The translations under genes and the position numbers were made by a program. A stretch of 64,000 nucleotides of DNA from Flavobacterium pallidum (GTDB lineage Bacteria; Bacteroidota; Bacteroidia; Flavobacteriales; Flavobacteriaceae). The stretch covers positions 2,170,001 to 2,234,000 of the forward strand of contig NZ_CP029187.1 in assembly GCF_003097535.1 (NCBI RefSeq), in the 5' to 3' direction. The notes beneath the pieces are model-generated. The model was not told where the DNA came from. It saw only the letters and a program-made list of their open reading frames with translations, and searched no databases. Each line of letters opens with the position of its first letter. The stretch's first letter is position 1. Below, one piece after another: positions 35,184 through 43,182 of the stretch.

Positions 35184-35945
35184 TTAATTTGCTGATAACC
35201 CGTCTTTGCTTTTGTCTTTTATCGTTGCCAAAGCGCCTTCGCTGTATTTCACGCTTTTCGGTGTGCCGGAATAAGTCACTTTTGCGGTGTCCGATATATT
35301 CAGCGACATATTTGACCCCGCGTGTATGTTTAGTGCGGCTGCCTCTGAAGCGAAGATTGCCGTATTTTCGGTATCGAGGTTGCGGGCCGATATGATGGCG
35401 TTGTTGTTGGCATAAAGAAAGGCTTCATACACTTTTCCGGCAAGCACCACACTGGCATTTCCGGTGAAATTCCCTGAAAGCCTGCCGGTTTCGATGAGTC
35501 CGTTGAAGACCGCATCATCAGATACATTGACCGTCGTGGTTGCCGAGGCTTTCACGATTCCGGTAAATTTCGCACCGGTGGCAAGCCTGATGTCCATCGA
35601 ACGTGTTTCCACGATCTGCGGAAGCGTAATGGTCGCCTTTGATGACGCTGAAAAGGCATTGATGCCATGGTTGTGGACGTAGACCGTTACATCATTTACA
35701 GGATTCTGGTCGGCGGTGTAAATTTTTAAAGTGCCGTTTTTTACTTCCATGACGATGTTGCTAAGGTTTTCGTTGCTGCCGCTTTCCACTTTCGCGGAAG
35801 GGATTGGGTCGTTGGAATAACTGAGTGCGATTCCGTTTTTTACTTCGATTTTAGAAAAGTCGGTGATAGTCCTGTTTTCTGAAACCTGTGCCTGTGTTAA
35901 CATTCCGATTAAGAATAAAACGATTGTTGTTGTGATTTTTAACAT
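35184..35945 (-). CDS. DUF2807 / GIN-domain exported protein
   Basis: A 253-residue protein with a signal peptide (TTIVLFLIGMLTQAQ) followed by the DUF2807 pattern: ITDFSKIEVKNGIALSYSND at the start of the domain and stacked short strands to the end (LNISDTAKVTYSGTPKSVKYS). It is the third GIN protein of the cluster. It lies 40 bases upstream of padR on the same strand and may belong to the same transcription unit. A tetranucleotide repeat stands just before its start. Confidence 0.8.
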   Translation of the reverse strand: MLKITTTIVLFLIGMLTQAQVSENRTITDFSKIEVKNGIALSYSNDPIPSAKVESGSNENLSNIVMEVKNGTLKIYTADQNPVNDVTVYVHNHGINAFSASSKATITLPQIVETRSMDIRLATGAKFTGIVKASATTTVNVSDDAVFNGLIETGRLSGNFTGNASVVLAGKVYEAFLYANNNAIISARNLDTENTAIFASEAAALNIHAGSNMSLNISDTAKVTYSGTPKSVKYSEGALATIKDKSKDGLSAN

Positions 35946-35972
35946 GATGATTGATTTTGAATTGATGATTAA

Positions 35973-35991
35973 ATTGATTGATTGATTGATT
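35973..35991. repeat. ATTG tetranucleotide repeat upstream of a GIN gene
   Basis: ATTG occurs four times plus ATT in a row at 35973-35991, inside a longer low-complexity TTGAT stretch (35950-36005) between the DUF4870 stop and the GIN gene start. Confidence 0.75.
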
Positions 35992-36018
35992 TTAATTTGA
36001 TGATTGAAACTTCGACGA

Positions 36019-36474
36019 TTATTTTAAAAATTTGATTGATAAAGGATATTTGAAATCCAGCCCGTTTGATGTCTTTACAGCGGCCAGAATGGTCATAAAA
36101 AACTCAAACAACTGAAGCAAACCAGCCAACACTACGGCTACAATGGCGAAAATTACAATTCCTGAAATATCAGACCCCTTGATGCTGTGGATGAAAACCT
36201 CATTGTCATGAAAGACGGAATTAAATTCAACATGTTGCAGTACGGTGCATAAAAAAATCGGGATGGCGGTTAAAACCAACACGACCTGATAGATGAAAAC
36301 ACTGAGTTGAAAGTTGATCACTTCTTTCCCCTGCTGGTCTACATACTCCGATTTTTCTTTCATAGAGCTCCAGATGATTACCGGGAAAATAAAATTCCCG
36401 AATGGAAACAAATATTGTGAAAACGTGCTCATGTGCATGATGCTGGCTGTCGAGTTGTAATTTGTTGTTTGCAT
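36019..36474 (-). CDS. DUF4870 membrane protein
   Basis: A 151-residue integral membrane protein with three predicted segments (about 17-37, 55-80 and 104-130). The DUF4870 signature is visible in IIWSSMKEKSEYVDQQGKEVINFQLSV-like sequence after the first segment (VDQQGKEVINFQ). Function unknown; it is a common small membrane protein in bacteria. It lies upstream of the GIN gene on the same strand and divergent from the DUF4442 gene. Confidence 0.82.
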   Translation of the reverse strand: MQTTNYNSTASIMHMSTFSQYLFPFGNFIFPVIIWSSMKEKSEYVDQQGKEVINFQLSVFIYQVVLVLTAIPIFLCTVLQHVEFNSVFHDNEVFIHSIKGSDISGIVIFAIVAVVLAGLLQLFEFFMTILAAVKTSNGLDFKYPLSIKFLK

Positions 36475-36672
36475 GATTTTTTTGATTAATCTGGTTTTGA
36501 TGATGATTGAAACTCTGATTCCTTACATTACTATTGATAAGCTATTAATTTCTTATACAAAGATAAGGTTAAAGAATGGTATTATGCAATACAAAGTAGT
36601 TTATATTAACAAAATATTAACATTTATAACATATTGTATTTATGCTTATATTTACAGAAATACCAATGATAT

Positions 36673-37128
36673 ATGGACTTTACGCCGTTTAAAATTAATT
36701 TGTTCGTATTCGCGAAATTGCCTTCAGCTTATCTTTGCGGGGTGCGTGCGAAGGAAATTACGCCCGATTTTTGCAAAGTGTCCGTCCGTTACCGGTGGAT
36801 AAACCAGAATCCATTTCGTTCCATGTACTTCGCAGTGCAGGCCATGGCAGCCGAATTGTCCACTGGTTCGCTGGTGATGATGTATATTAAAACCTCACAA
36901 AGAAATGTTTCCATGCTGGTCGCTTCGTCAAAGAGCAGTTTCTCTAAAAAAGCCACCGGAACCATTACCTTTATATGTAGTGATGGTCAAATGGTCAGTG
37001 AAACCATCCAAAAAGCCATCGTTACAGGAGAACCGCAAACCATGTGGCTTAAATCCATCGGTACGAATGAAGATGACATAATTGTTTCTGAAATGGAATT
37101 CGAATGGACAGTCAAAGCAAAGCCGTAA
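36673..37128 (+). CDS. DUF4442 hotdog-fold protein
   Basis: A 151-residue protein recognised as DUF4442, a thioesterase-like hotdog family: LPSAYLCGVRAKEITPDFCKVS, then NPFRSMYFAVQAMAAELSTG, which corresponds to the hotdog central helix. No clear catalytic Asp/Glu of characterized thioesterases is placed with confidence. It may act on acyl-CoA or acyl-ACP. A TATATTTA box with TTTA 20 bases upstream lies about 30 bases before the ATG. Confidence 0.78.
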   Translation: MDFTPFKINLFVFAKLPSAYLCGVRAKEITPDFCKVSVRYRWINQNPFRSMYFAVQAMAAELSTGSLVMMYIKTSQRNVSMLVASSKSSFSKKATGTITFICSDGQMVSETIQKAIVTGEPQTMWLKSIGTNEDDIIVSEMEFEWTVKAKP

Positions 37129-37201
37129 GCCAACGTTAAAGCCACGCCAATTAACTTTCGTTTTCAAGATTACAAATGTAAATTTGGGAAAACCTTACGA
37201 C

Positions 37202-38113
37202 ATGAAGATCCTTATTACCGGAGCGACAGGCCTGATCGGGAGCGAACTTGTCTCGACGCTTTTAAAACATGGGCATCATATACATTACCTCAGTACTTCA
37301 AATGAAAAGCTGGCCTCGGAACCCCACTACAGAGGATTTTACTGGAATCCTGAAAAAGGTAAAATAGATGATCGTGCAATCGAAGGCATAGAAACAATTA
37401 TCCACCTGGCAGGCGCCAGCATCAGTAAACGATGGACAAAAAAGTACAAACAGGAAATCATCGAAAGCCGCGTCTTATCGGCAAACCTATTGTTCAGTAC
37501 GCTGAAAAACCACCCCCATCAGGTAAAACACCTCATTTCAGCATCTGCTATCGGCATTTATCCTGACCGTCTTAAGAATATTTATACAGAAGAAACGAAA
37601 GAAGTCGATGAAGGATTTCTGGGTTATGTGGTTGAAAAATGGGAACAGGTCGCCGATAAATTCAGGCTCCTTAATATAAAGGTGGCCAAAATCCGCACAG
37701 GAATCGTATTATCAGACAAAGGCGGCGCGCTGATGGAAATGGTAAAGCCGGTGAAATTCGGGCTTGGTTCTCCTTTCGGAAGCGGCAAACAATACCAGTC
37801 CTGGATTCATATCAGTGATCTGGTTGGGATTTACCGTATGGCAGCCGAACAAGAGTGGACCGGCGCTTTCAATGCCGTAGCACCGCATGCCGTAACAAAT
37901 AAAGAACTGATGAGAACAATAGCCGATACACTCCATAAGCCGTTCTTTATGCCCAATATCCCGGAATTCCTGATGCAATTGGTTTTGGGGGAAATGCATA
38001 CGATTTTATTTTCGAGCCAGAATGTGAGTTCCACAAAGGTCCGTGATAATGGCTATCAGTTTCAATACGATTACCTGGAAAAAGCTTTGCATGCCTTGCT
38101 TGTTCATGCCTGA
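37202..38113 (+). CDS. TIGR01777 family NAD-dependent epimerase-like protein
   Basis: A 303-residue extended-SDR protein. MKILITGATGLIGSEL gives the nucleotide-binding loop; AGASISKRWTKKYKQEIIESRV is the strongly conserved family segment; the C-terminal FFMPNIPEFLMQLVLGEM is the DUF1731 part. The family (YfcH and relatives) lacks a well-defined substrate and lacks the usual YxxxK pair in this position. The ATG at 37202 is preferred, since a longer start would lie inside the DUF4442 gene in another frame. Confidence 0.9.
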   Translation: MKILITGATGLIGSELVSTLLKHGHHIHYLSTSNEKLASEPHYRGFYWNPEKGKIDDRAIEGIETIIHLAGASISKRWTKKYKQEIIESRVLSANLLFSTLKNHPHQVKHLISASAIGIYPDRLKNIYTEETKEVDEGFLGYVVEKWEQVADKFRLLNIKVAKIRTGIVLSDKGGALMEMVKPVKFGLGSPFGSGKQYQSWIHISDLVGIYRMAAEQEWTGAFNAVAPHAVTNKELMRTIADTLHKPFFMPNIPEFLMQLVLGEMHTILFSSQNVSSTKVRDNGYQFQYDYLEKALHALLVHA

Positions 38114-38135
38114 TCCGCTTTAAGCGGATTTTTTT
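38113..38135 (+). terminator. Terminator after the epimerase-like gene
   Basis: ATCCGCTT and AAGCGGAT flank a one-base centre (38113-38129; effectively a 7-bp stem with a 3-base loop) and a T7 run follows. It overlaps the last base of the stop codon. Confidence 0.8.
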
Positions 38136-38196
38136 ATGCCCGTTGGTTTGCTTTACTTACTTTTGCGGAAATTTACAATGTCCGGTTTGGTGACAA

Positions 38197-38230
38197 TTTG
38201 ACATTTTTAACAGCTTTGGCAATACTTTTG
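38197..38230 (+). promoter_or_regulatory. Promoter of grpE-dnaJ
   Basis: TTTG (38197-38200), 22 bases, TACTTTTG (38223-38230), both boxes exact. Transcription would begin near 38237, which excludes a GrpE start at 38198. No CIRCE-type inverted repeat is seen. Confidence 0.65.
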
Positions 38231-38245
38231 CTGACAGCCTCACCG

Positions 38246-38830
38246 ATGAAAAAGACATTCAGGGATATTTTTAAAAATAAAGCAAAAATGAACACCGAAA
38301 TCAACGAAAACGAGCAGGAGTTGGATGAAACTACAATTGAAAACAATGCTAACGGCGAACAACTCATTATTGAGGAACTGACACCTGAAGAGCAGATGGC
38401 AAAAGATCTTGCCAACGAAAAAGATAAGTTCCTGCGCCTTTTTGCCGAATTTGAAAACTACAAAAAAAGAACTGCCAAAGAGCGTATCGAGCTGTATAAA
38501 ACGGCCAATCAGGACGTATTGCAGTCGATGCTGCCGGTTTTGGATGATTTTGACCGTGCCATGGCAGAAATTAAAAAGTCGGAAGACGATGTTTTACTGC
38601 GTGGTGTTGAACTAATCCACGAAAAACTTAAAAACACTTTGGTTTCAAAAGGTCTGGAAGAAGTGTCGATTAAAGCGGGAGATATTTTCGATGCGGATAT
38701 AGCGGAAGCCATCACACAGATTCCTTCGCCTTCCCCTAATTTAAAAGGCAAGATTGTAGATGTGATAGAGAAAGGATACAAACTCGGAGACCGTATCATC
38801 CGTTTCCCGAAAGTCGTAACCGGCCAATAA
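38246..38830 (+). CDS. grpE: Nucleotide exchange factor GrpE
   Basis: The DnaK exchange factor, 194 residues from the ATG at 38246 (180 from the ATG at 38288, which has a more typical A-rich leader). An acidic, low-complexity N-terminus (NENEQELDETTIENNANGEQ) is followed by the long dimerizing helix (about 55-110, KDKFLRLFAEFENYKKRTAKER), LLPVLDDFDRAM-like four-helix part, and the beta-wing with DPNLHEAI-type sequence here as FDADIAEAITQ. The final GYKLGDRIIRFPKVVTGQ is a clear GrpE signature. dnaJ follows after 24 bases. Confidence 0.92.
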   Translation: MKKTFRDIFKNKAKMNTEINENEQELDETTIENNANGEQLIIEELTPEEQMAKDLANEKDKFLRLFAEFENYKKRTAKERIELYKTANQDVLQSMLPVLDDFDRAMAEIKKSEDDVLLRGVELIHEKLKNTLVSKGLEEVSIKAGDIFDADIAEAITQIPSPSPNLKGKIVDVIEKGYKLGDRIIRFPKVVTGQ

Positions 38831-38854
38831 TATTCCCGTTAATACAAGACAAAG

Positions 38855-39967
38855 ATGAAGAAAGATTATTACGAAATATTAGGCATTTCAAAAGGGGCCG
38901 ATGCTGCTGAAATCAAGAAAGCATATCGCAAGAAAGCCATTGAATACCATCCCGATAAGAATCCCGGCGACAAGCAGGCTGAAGAAAACTTCAAGGCTGC
39001 AGCCGAAGCTTATGAAATATTAAGCGATCCGCAGAAAAAAGCAAAGTACGATCAATTTGGCCATCAGGCTTTTGACGGCGGTGGCGGTTTCAGCGGCGGC
39101 GGAATGAACATGGATGATATTTTCAGCCAGTTTGGTGATATTTTTGGCGGATTTGGCGGCGGTTTCGGCGGATTTGGTGGCGGAGGCGGAGGCCAACGCA
39201 GGGTTAAGGGAAGCAATCTTCGCATTAAAGTGAAACTCACGCTCGAAGAAGTGGCGAACGGTGTCGAAAAGAAGATAAAGGTAAAGCGTAATGTACAGGC
39301 GCCAGGGGTCAAATATAAAACCTGCCCAACCTGTAACGGTACGGGCCAGGTGATGCGTGTAACCAATACGATACTGGGAAGGATGCAATCCGCATCAACC
39401 TGTAATGCCTGTGGCGGTGCCGGGCAGATTATAGAAAGCAAACCAAACAATGCCGATGCGCATGGGATGATCTCCCAGGAGGAAACCGTATCCATTAAGA
39501 TTCCGGCAGGGGTAACCGACGGCATGCAGTTGAAAGTGGCGAACAAAGGTAACGATGCGCCCGGCAATGGTATTCCGGGTGATTTGATTGTTGCGATTGA
39601 AGAACTTGAACACGAAACTTTGAAAAGGGAAGGGGAGAACCTGCACCTTGATTTATACATCAGCATCGCAGAAGCGGCTTTAGGGATTTCGAAGGATATC
39701 GAGGCTGTAAATGGCAAAGTCAGGATCAAACTCGAAGAAGGAATCCAATCCGGGAAAATCCTGAGGCTTAAAAATAAAGGCATCCCAAGTATCAATGGTT
39801 ATGGTACAGGAGACCTTTTGGTGCATATCAATGTATGGACGCCAAAGAACCTTACAAAGGAACAAAAGCAGTTTTTTGAGAAATCACTTACAGATCCAAA
39901 CTTCATTCCGAGCCCGGAAAAATCAGAAAAATCTTTTTTTGAAAAAGTTAAGGATATGTTTTCATGA
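38855..39967 (+). CDS. dnaJ: Chaperone DnaJ
   Basis: A 370-residue DnaK co-chaperone. J domain 1-70 with HPD in EYHPDKNPGD; Gly/Phe-rich linker about 75-115; zinc region about 150-190; substrate-binding beta domains to the end. Type I DnaJ has four CxxCxGxG motifs; only two are present here (CPTCNGTG and CNACGGAG), enough for one zinc site. From memory this half zinc finger is usual in flavobacterial DnaJ. It is transcribed with grpE. Confidence 0.94.
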   Translation: MKKDYYEILGISKGADAAEIKKAYRKKAIEYHPDKNPGDKQAEENFKAAAEAYEILSDPQKKAKYDQFGHQAFDGGGGFSGGGMNMDDIFSQFGDIFGGFGGGFGGFGGGGGGQRRVKGSNLRIKVKLTLEEVANGVEKKIKVKRNVQAPGVKYKTCPTCNGTGQVMRVTNTILGRMQSASTCNACGGAGQIIESKPNNADAHGMISQEETVSIKIPAGVTDGMQLKVANKGNDAPGNGIPGDLIVAIEELEHETLKREGENLHLDLYISIAEAALGISKDIEAVNGKVRIKLEEGIQSGKILRLKNKGIPSINGYGTGDLLVHINVWTPKNLTKEQKQFFEKSLTDPNFIPSPEKSEKSFFEKVKDMFS

Positions 39968-39990
39968 TATTTAAAAAAATATTATATTTG
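39959..39990 (+). promoter_or_regulatory. Promoter of a candidate small RNA
   Basis: TATATTTG (39983-39990) fits TAnnTTTG exactly; TTTC lies 19 bases upstream at 39960-39963, inside the last codons of dnaJ. Confidence 0.5.
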
Positions 39991-39996
39991 GACTTT

Positions 39997-40069
39997 ACTA
40001 GGTAACTAGTAATTTCTTTTTCATAGCAATTTTTCCCATCCTTGTGCAAATAAGGGTGGGTTTTTTTTT
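39997..40069 (+). ncRNA. Candidate small RNA downstream of dnaJ
   Basis: A predicted transcript of about 70-75 bases begins 6-7 bases after an exact -7 box and ends at a strong terminator. The 5' part forms a small hairpin (ACTAG-GTAA-CTAGT, about 39997-40010), the middle is single-stranded and U-rich (AATTTCTTTTTCATAGC), and the 3' part is the terminator. It contains no reading frame. It could be a trans-acting small RNA or the dnaJ 3' end processed or re-initiated. From memory, the Flavo-1 RNA class is the first family to compare; I cannot confirm that. Confidence 0.5.
40035..40069 (+). terminator. Terminator with T9 tail
   Basis: CCCATCCTT (40035-40043) pairs with AAGGGTGGG (40052-40060; one G-T pair), 8-base loop, then T9. 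It can end both dnaJ read-through and the candidate small RNA. Confidence 0.9.
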
Positions 40070-40126
40070 GATGCCCGATTCCCTTTTCGCTTTGAATTCC
40101 CTACTTTTACACAAATCAATTTCTGC

Positions 40127-41050
40127 ATGAGCAATATACTCGAAGTGAATAAAGTCGTAAAGCAATACGGCAATTACACTGCTTTAAACGAAGTTTCCAT
40201 TTCCGTCCCGAAAGGCAGTATTTACGGGCTCCTAGGGCCGAACGGTGCCGGAAAGACTTCCCTGATCCGGATCATCAACCAAATCACCATGCCGGACAGT
40301 GGCACCGTTTTACTCGACGGAGAACCGCTGAATCCAAAGCATGTGCAGCATATCGGTTACCTTCCGGAAGAACGAGGTTTGTATAAAACGATGAAAGTCG
40401 GTGAGCAATGCCTGTACCTGGCCCAAATGAAGGGCCTTTCAAAAGCCGAAGCGAAAGCCCAGCTCGAATACTGGTTCGACCGCCTGGAAATCCGTGGCTG
40501 GTGGGACAAGAAAATCCAGGAACTTTCCAAAGGGATGGCACAGAAAATCCAGTTTGTCGTCTGTGTATTGCACAAACCCAAATTGCTGATTTTCGATGAG
40601 CCGTTTTCAGGCTTCGATCCAGTAAACGCGAACCTGATTAAAGACGAAATCCTCGAACTCCAAAAGCAGGGCTCGACCATCATATTTTCTACACACCGTA
40701 TGGAAAGCGTGGAGGAACTTTGCGACCACATCGCATTGATCCATGAATCCAATAAACTGATCGAGGGGAAGCTCAGCGATGTCAAGAAACAACACCGCAC
40801 CAACAGTTTCGAAGTGGGGATCATGACTTCGAATGTAGAAGGACTCATGTATGACCTGACGCAGAAATTCACTGTAGGCCAGGCCGATTTCAAATCGTTG
40901 AATGACGACCTGAAACTCGAAATCCAGATTGGCAGCTCGCCTTCAAACGAATTGCTGCAAATCCTGATGCAACGCGGACAGGTAACCCATTTCATGGAAA
41001 AAATCCCAAGTGTAAACGACATTTTCATCCAAACCGTCAGCCGTAAATAA
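40127..41050 (+). CDS. ABC transporter ATP-binding protein (NatA-like)
   Basis: A 307-residue ATPase. Walker A GPNGAGKTS (about 38-46), the signature LSKGMAQK near 137, Walker B LLIFDEPFSGFDP near 155 and the switch histidine in IIFSTHRMESVEEL. A 90-residue C-terminal extension (DUF4162-like) follows. It is paired with an ABC-2-type permease 7 bases downstream. The set resembles the NatAB sodium exporter group or a multidrug exporter; the substrate is unknown. Confidence 0.92.
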   Translation: MSNILEVNKVVKQYGNYTALNEVSISVPKGSIYGLLGPNGAGKTSLIRIINQITMPDSGTVLLDGEPLNPKHVQHIGYLPEERGLYKTMKVGEQCLYLAQMKGLSKAEAKAQLEYWFDRLEIRGWWDKKIQELSKGMAQKIQFVVCVLHKPKLLIFDEPFSGFDPVNANLIKDEILELQKQGSTIIFSTHRMESVEELCDHIALIHESNKLIEGKLSDVKKQHRTNSFEVGIMTSNVEGLMYDLTQKFTVGQADFKSLNDDLKLEIQIGSSPSNELLQILMQRGQVTHFMEKIPSVNDIFIQTVSRK

Positions 41051-41057
41051 CCAAAAC

Positions 41058-42338
41058 ATGAGTACCTTATCTTTAATTATAAAAAGGGAGTTTATCGCCA
41101 AAGTACGCAACAAATCCTTTATCGTCATGACTTTCTTAAGTCCGTTGCTCGTTGTAGGCCTGATATCGTTCGTAGCATTTTTAGCTACGATGAAGTCGGA
41201 TGCAAAAACCGTCGCCGTACACGATGAGACCGGTTTGTTCGTGAAGGATTTCAAGAATTCCGACGAATATAAATTTGCCGATTTTTCATCTGTCGATATG
41301 AAAATCCTCAAAGACAGCCTGATTGCCGAAAGTTACGAAGGCATTATTTTCATTCCGAAGGTAACAGATAACGCAGCACTGCAAAGTAAAATCCAATACA
41401 TTTCGAACGACAGCCCGAGCATGGGTTTCATTGCTGATATACAGGACATCATCGGAGCAGGCCTCACCAAATCGAACTATGAACAAATGGGGCTTGATAT
41501 TGCAAAAATCAAAAATGCAGAGGCCAAAGTCAATATCAATTTGGTAAAATCTTCAGGAGAAGCTACTATCAAAGGCTTGAATGAACTTAAAATCGGCGTT
41601 GGTGCCGCATTCGGTTACCTGATCATGATGTTCATCATCATTTATGGGAACATGGTCATGCGCAGCGTGATTGAGGAAAAGACGAACCGCATCATTGAAA
41701 TCATCATTTCTTCTGTAAAACCATTTACGCTGATGATGGGCAAAATCATCGGGACTTCGCTGGCCGGAGTGTTGCAATTCCTGATTTGGGCGGTGATTGG
41801 AGGGACATTGATCTTTACGGTTTCCAATGTTTTTGGCATCGATACCGGTGCAATGAGCGTAACACAACCGGGATTCATCAGCGGGATTTTCTCCTACCTT
41901 GATGTTGTTTTGGATTTGCCTTTGATGTCATTGGTGGTTTTCTTCCTGCTGTATTTCATTGGCGGGTATTTCCTTTACAGCTCGATTTATGCCTCCATCG
42001 GTGCGGCAGTCGATAGCGAAACTGATTCGCAGCAATTCCTTTTACCGATTATTTTACCGCTGATGCTGGGCGTATACGTTGGATTTTTCAGCGTATTGAA
42101 TGACCCGCATGGGACAGTGGCAGTGGTGTTCTCCATGATTCCATTGACCTCACCGATTGTGATGCTGATGCGTATTCCATTCGGCGTGCCATGGTGGGAA
42201 CTGGCTATTTCATTGACGTTATTATTCGCAACATTCTTGTTTGTTGTTTGGTTTGCTGCCAAAATCTACCGCGTCGGCATTTTAATGTATGGCAAGAAGC
42301 CAACTTATAAGGAATTATTCAAATGGCTTAAATATTAA
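41058..42338 (+). CDS. ABC-2 type permease (NatB-like)
   Basis: A 426-residue membrane protein of the ABC-2 type: first membrane segment at about 22-45 (VMTFLSPLLVVGLISFVAF), a large outside domain (about 50-180), then five more segments from about 185. The conserved ERTSGIIE-type motif appears as EEKTNRIIEIIISSVKPFTLMMGK. It forms the membrane part of the exporter with the preceding ATPase. Its stop overlaps the start of the next gene by one base (TAATG), implying coupled translation. Confidence 0.9.
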   Translation: MSTLSLIIKREFIAKVRNKSFIVMTFLSPLLVVGLISFVAFLATMKSDAKTVAVHDETGLFVKDFKNSDEYKFADFSSVDMKILKDSLIAESYEGIIFIPKVTDNAALQSKIQYISNDSPSMGFIADIQDIIGAGLTKSNYEQMGLDIAKIKNAEAKVNINLVKSSGEATIKGLNELKIGVGAAFGYLIMMFIIIYGNMVMRSVIEEKTNRIIEIIISSVKPFTLMMGKIIGTSLAGVLQFLIWAVIGGTLIFTVSNVFGIDTGAMSVTQPGFISGIFSYLDVVLDLPLMSLVVFFLLYFIGGYFLYSSIYASIGAAVDSETDSQQFLLPIILPLMLGVYVGFFSVLNDPHGTVAVVFSMIPLTSPIVMLMRIPFGVPWWELAISLTLLFATFLFVVWFAAKIYRVGILMYGKKPTYKELFKWLKY

Positions 42339-42958
42339 TGGAACTCAAGAAAATAAACCCAAACCTCAAACAGGCGTTGATTGAAAACGGCCTTACGGAA
42401 GCCAACGAATTGCAGGCGGAAACTTTTTCAACGATCAAGAGTGGCGCAGATGCGGTCATACAATCTGCGGAAGCGTCAGGAAAAACAACCACAATAGTCC
42501 TCAATATTATCCAAAAACTGGAGAAAGCAGCCGACGAAAGTACGCGCGCGTTAATTTTGGTCCAGGACAAAGATAAGGTTATCGAAATGGCAACACTGTT
42601 CCGGAAACTCGGGAATTATACGGATTTAAGGGTTTTCGGCGTGCATGAAAAAGGCGATACCGATTTTGATAAAAACCATATTTCACTTGGGCTGGACATC
42701 CTTATCGGAACACCGGAGAAGATCAACATGCTTTTTTCAACCGCTGGTTTCAACCTTAATACCATTAAGATCTTTGTGGTTGATGATGCCGATAAATTGT
42801 TCAAAAGCAGGATGGATGCCGTTGTGCAACGCCTTTCTATGAGTATTGAAAAGACACAGCGGTTATTTTTTACTTCTGATATTACTGAAAAGGTGGAAAT
42901 CCTGGCCGAGAAGATCATGATTGAACCATTTTGGTTTGAAATGGACGACGAAGAATAA
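42338..42958 (+). CDS. DEAD-box-like protein, first RecA domain only
   Basis: A 206-residue protein that equals the N-terminal RecA domain of a DEAD-box helicase. Q-motif-like NELQAETFSTIKSGAD, motif I altered to SAEASGKTT (AxxGxGKT expected), Ib-like LIGTPEKINML, motif II VVDDADKLF in place of DEAD, and motif III FTSD in place of SAT. The second RecA domain with motifs IV-VI is absent and not encoded downstream. It is therefore unlikely to unwind RNA alone. It could bind RNA or ribosomes or modulate a full helicase. It is coupled by TAATG on both sides within the ABC operon. Confidence 0.8.
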   Translation: MELKKINPNLKQALIENGLTEANELQAETFSTIKSGADAVIQSAEASGKTTTIVLNIIQKLEKAADESTRALILVQDKDKVIEMATLFRKLGNYTDLRVFGVHEKGDTDFDKNHISLGLDILIGTPEKINMLFSTAGFNLNTIKIFVVDDADKLFKSRMDAVVQRLSMSIEKTQRLFFTSDITEKVEILAEKIMIEPFWFEMDDEE

Positions 42959-43182
42959 TGGCGCTGCTGAGGGTTTTTGAAGGCGGCGCAATCCTGGCAC
43001 TACGGCTTAAGGAAATGATAGAGTCTGAAGGGGTTAGTGTCATTGTAAAAGACGACATACAATCGGCGATCTGGGGAGGTTATGGCACGTCAGACCTTGC
43101 CGTCGAATTGTACATCCATGAAGATGATTATGGATTTGTGGCAGATACCATTGACGAATTTAACAACAGCCTTGACACATGA
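42958..43182 (+). CDS. DUF2007 small protein
   Basis: A 74-residue protein of the DUF2007 family (putative signal-transducing, GlnB-like alpha/beta fold): LLRVFEGGAILALRLKEMIESEGV, then IWGGYGTSDLAVELYIHEDDYG and a C-terminal helix. The IHEDDYGFVADTI part is a typical end. It starts on the preceding stop (TAATG) and overlaps the next gene by 4 bases (ATGA). Function unknown. Confidence 0.82.
   Translation: MALLRVFEGGAILALRLKEMIESEGVSVIVKDDIQSAIWGGYGTSDLAVELYIHEDDYGFVADTIDEFNNSLDT

Noticed and set aside
38150..38245. CIRCE heat-shock operator upstream of grpE
   Set aside because: No TTAGCACTC-type inverted repeat is present; only a standard promoter is seen.
42338..42958. Frameshifted full-length DEAD-box helicase
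   Set aside because: The next gene, DUF2007, starts on its stop codon and no helicase motifs IV-VI occur in any frame downstream.
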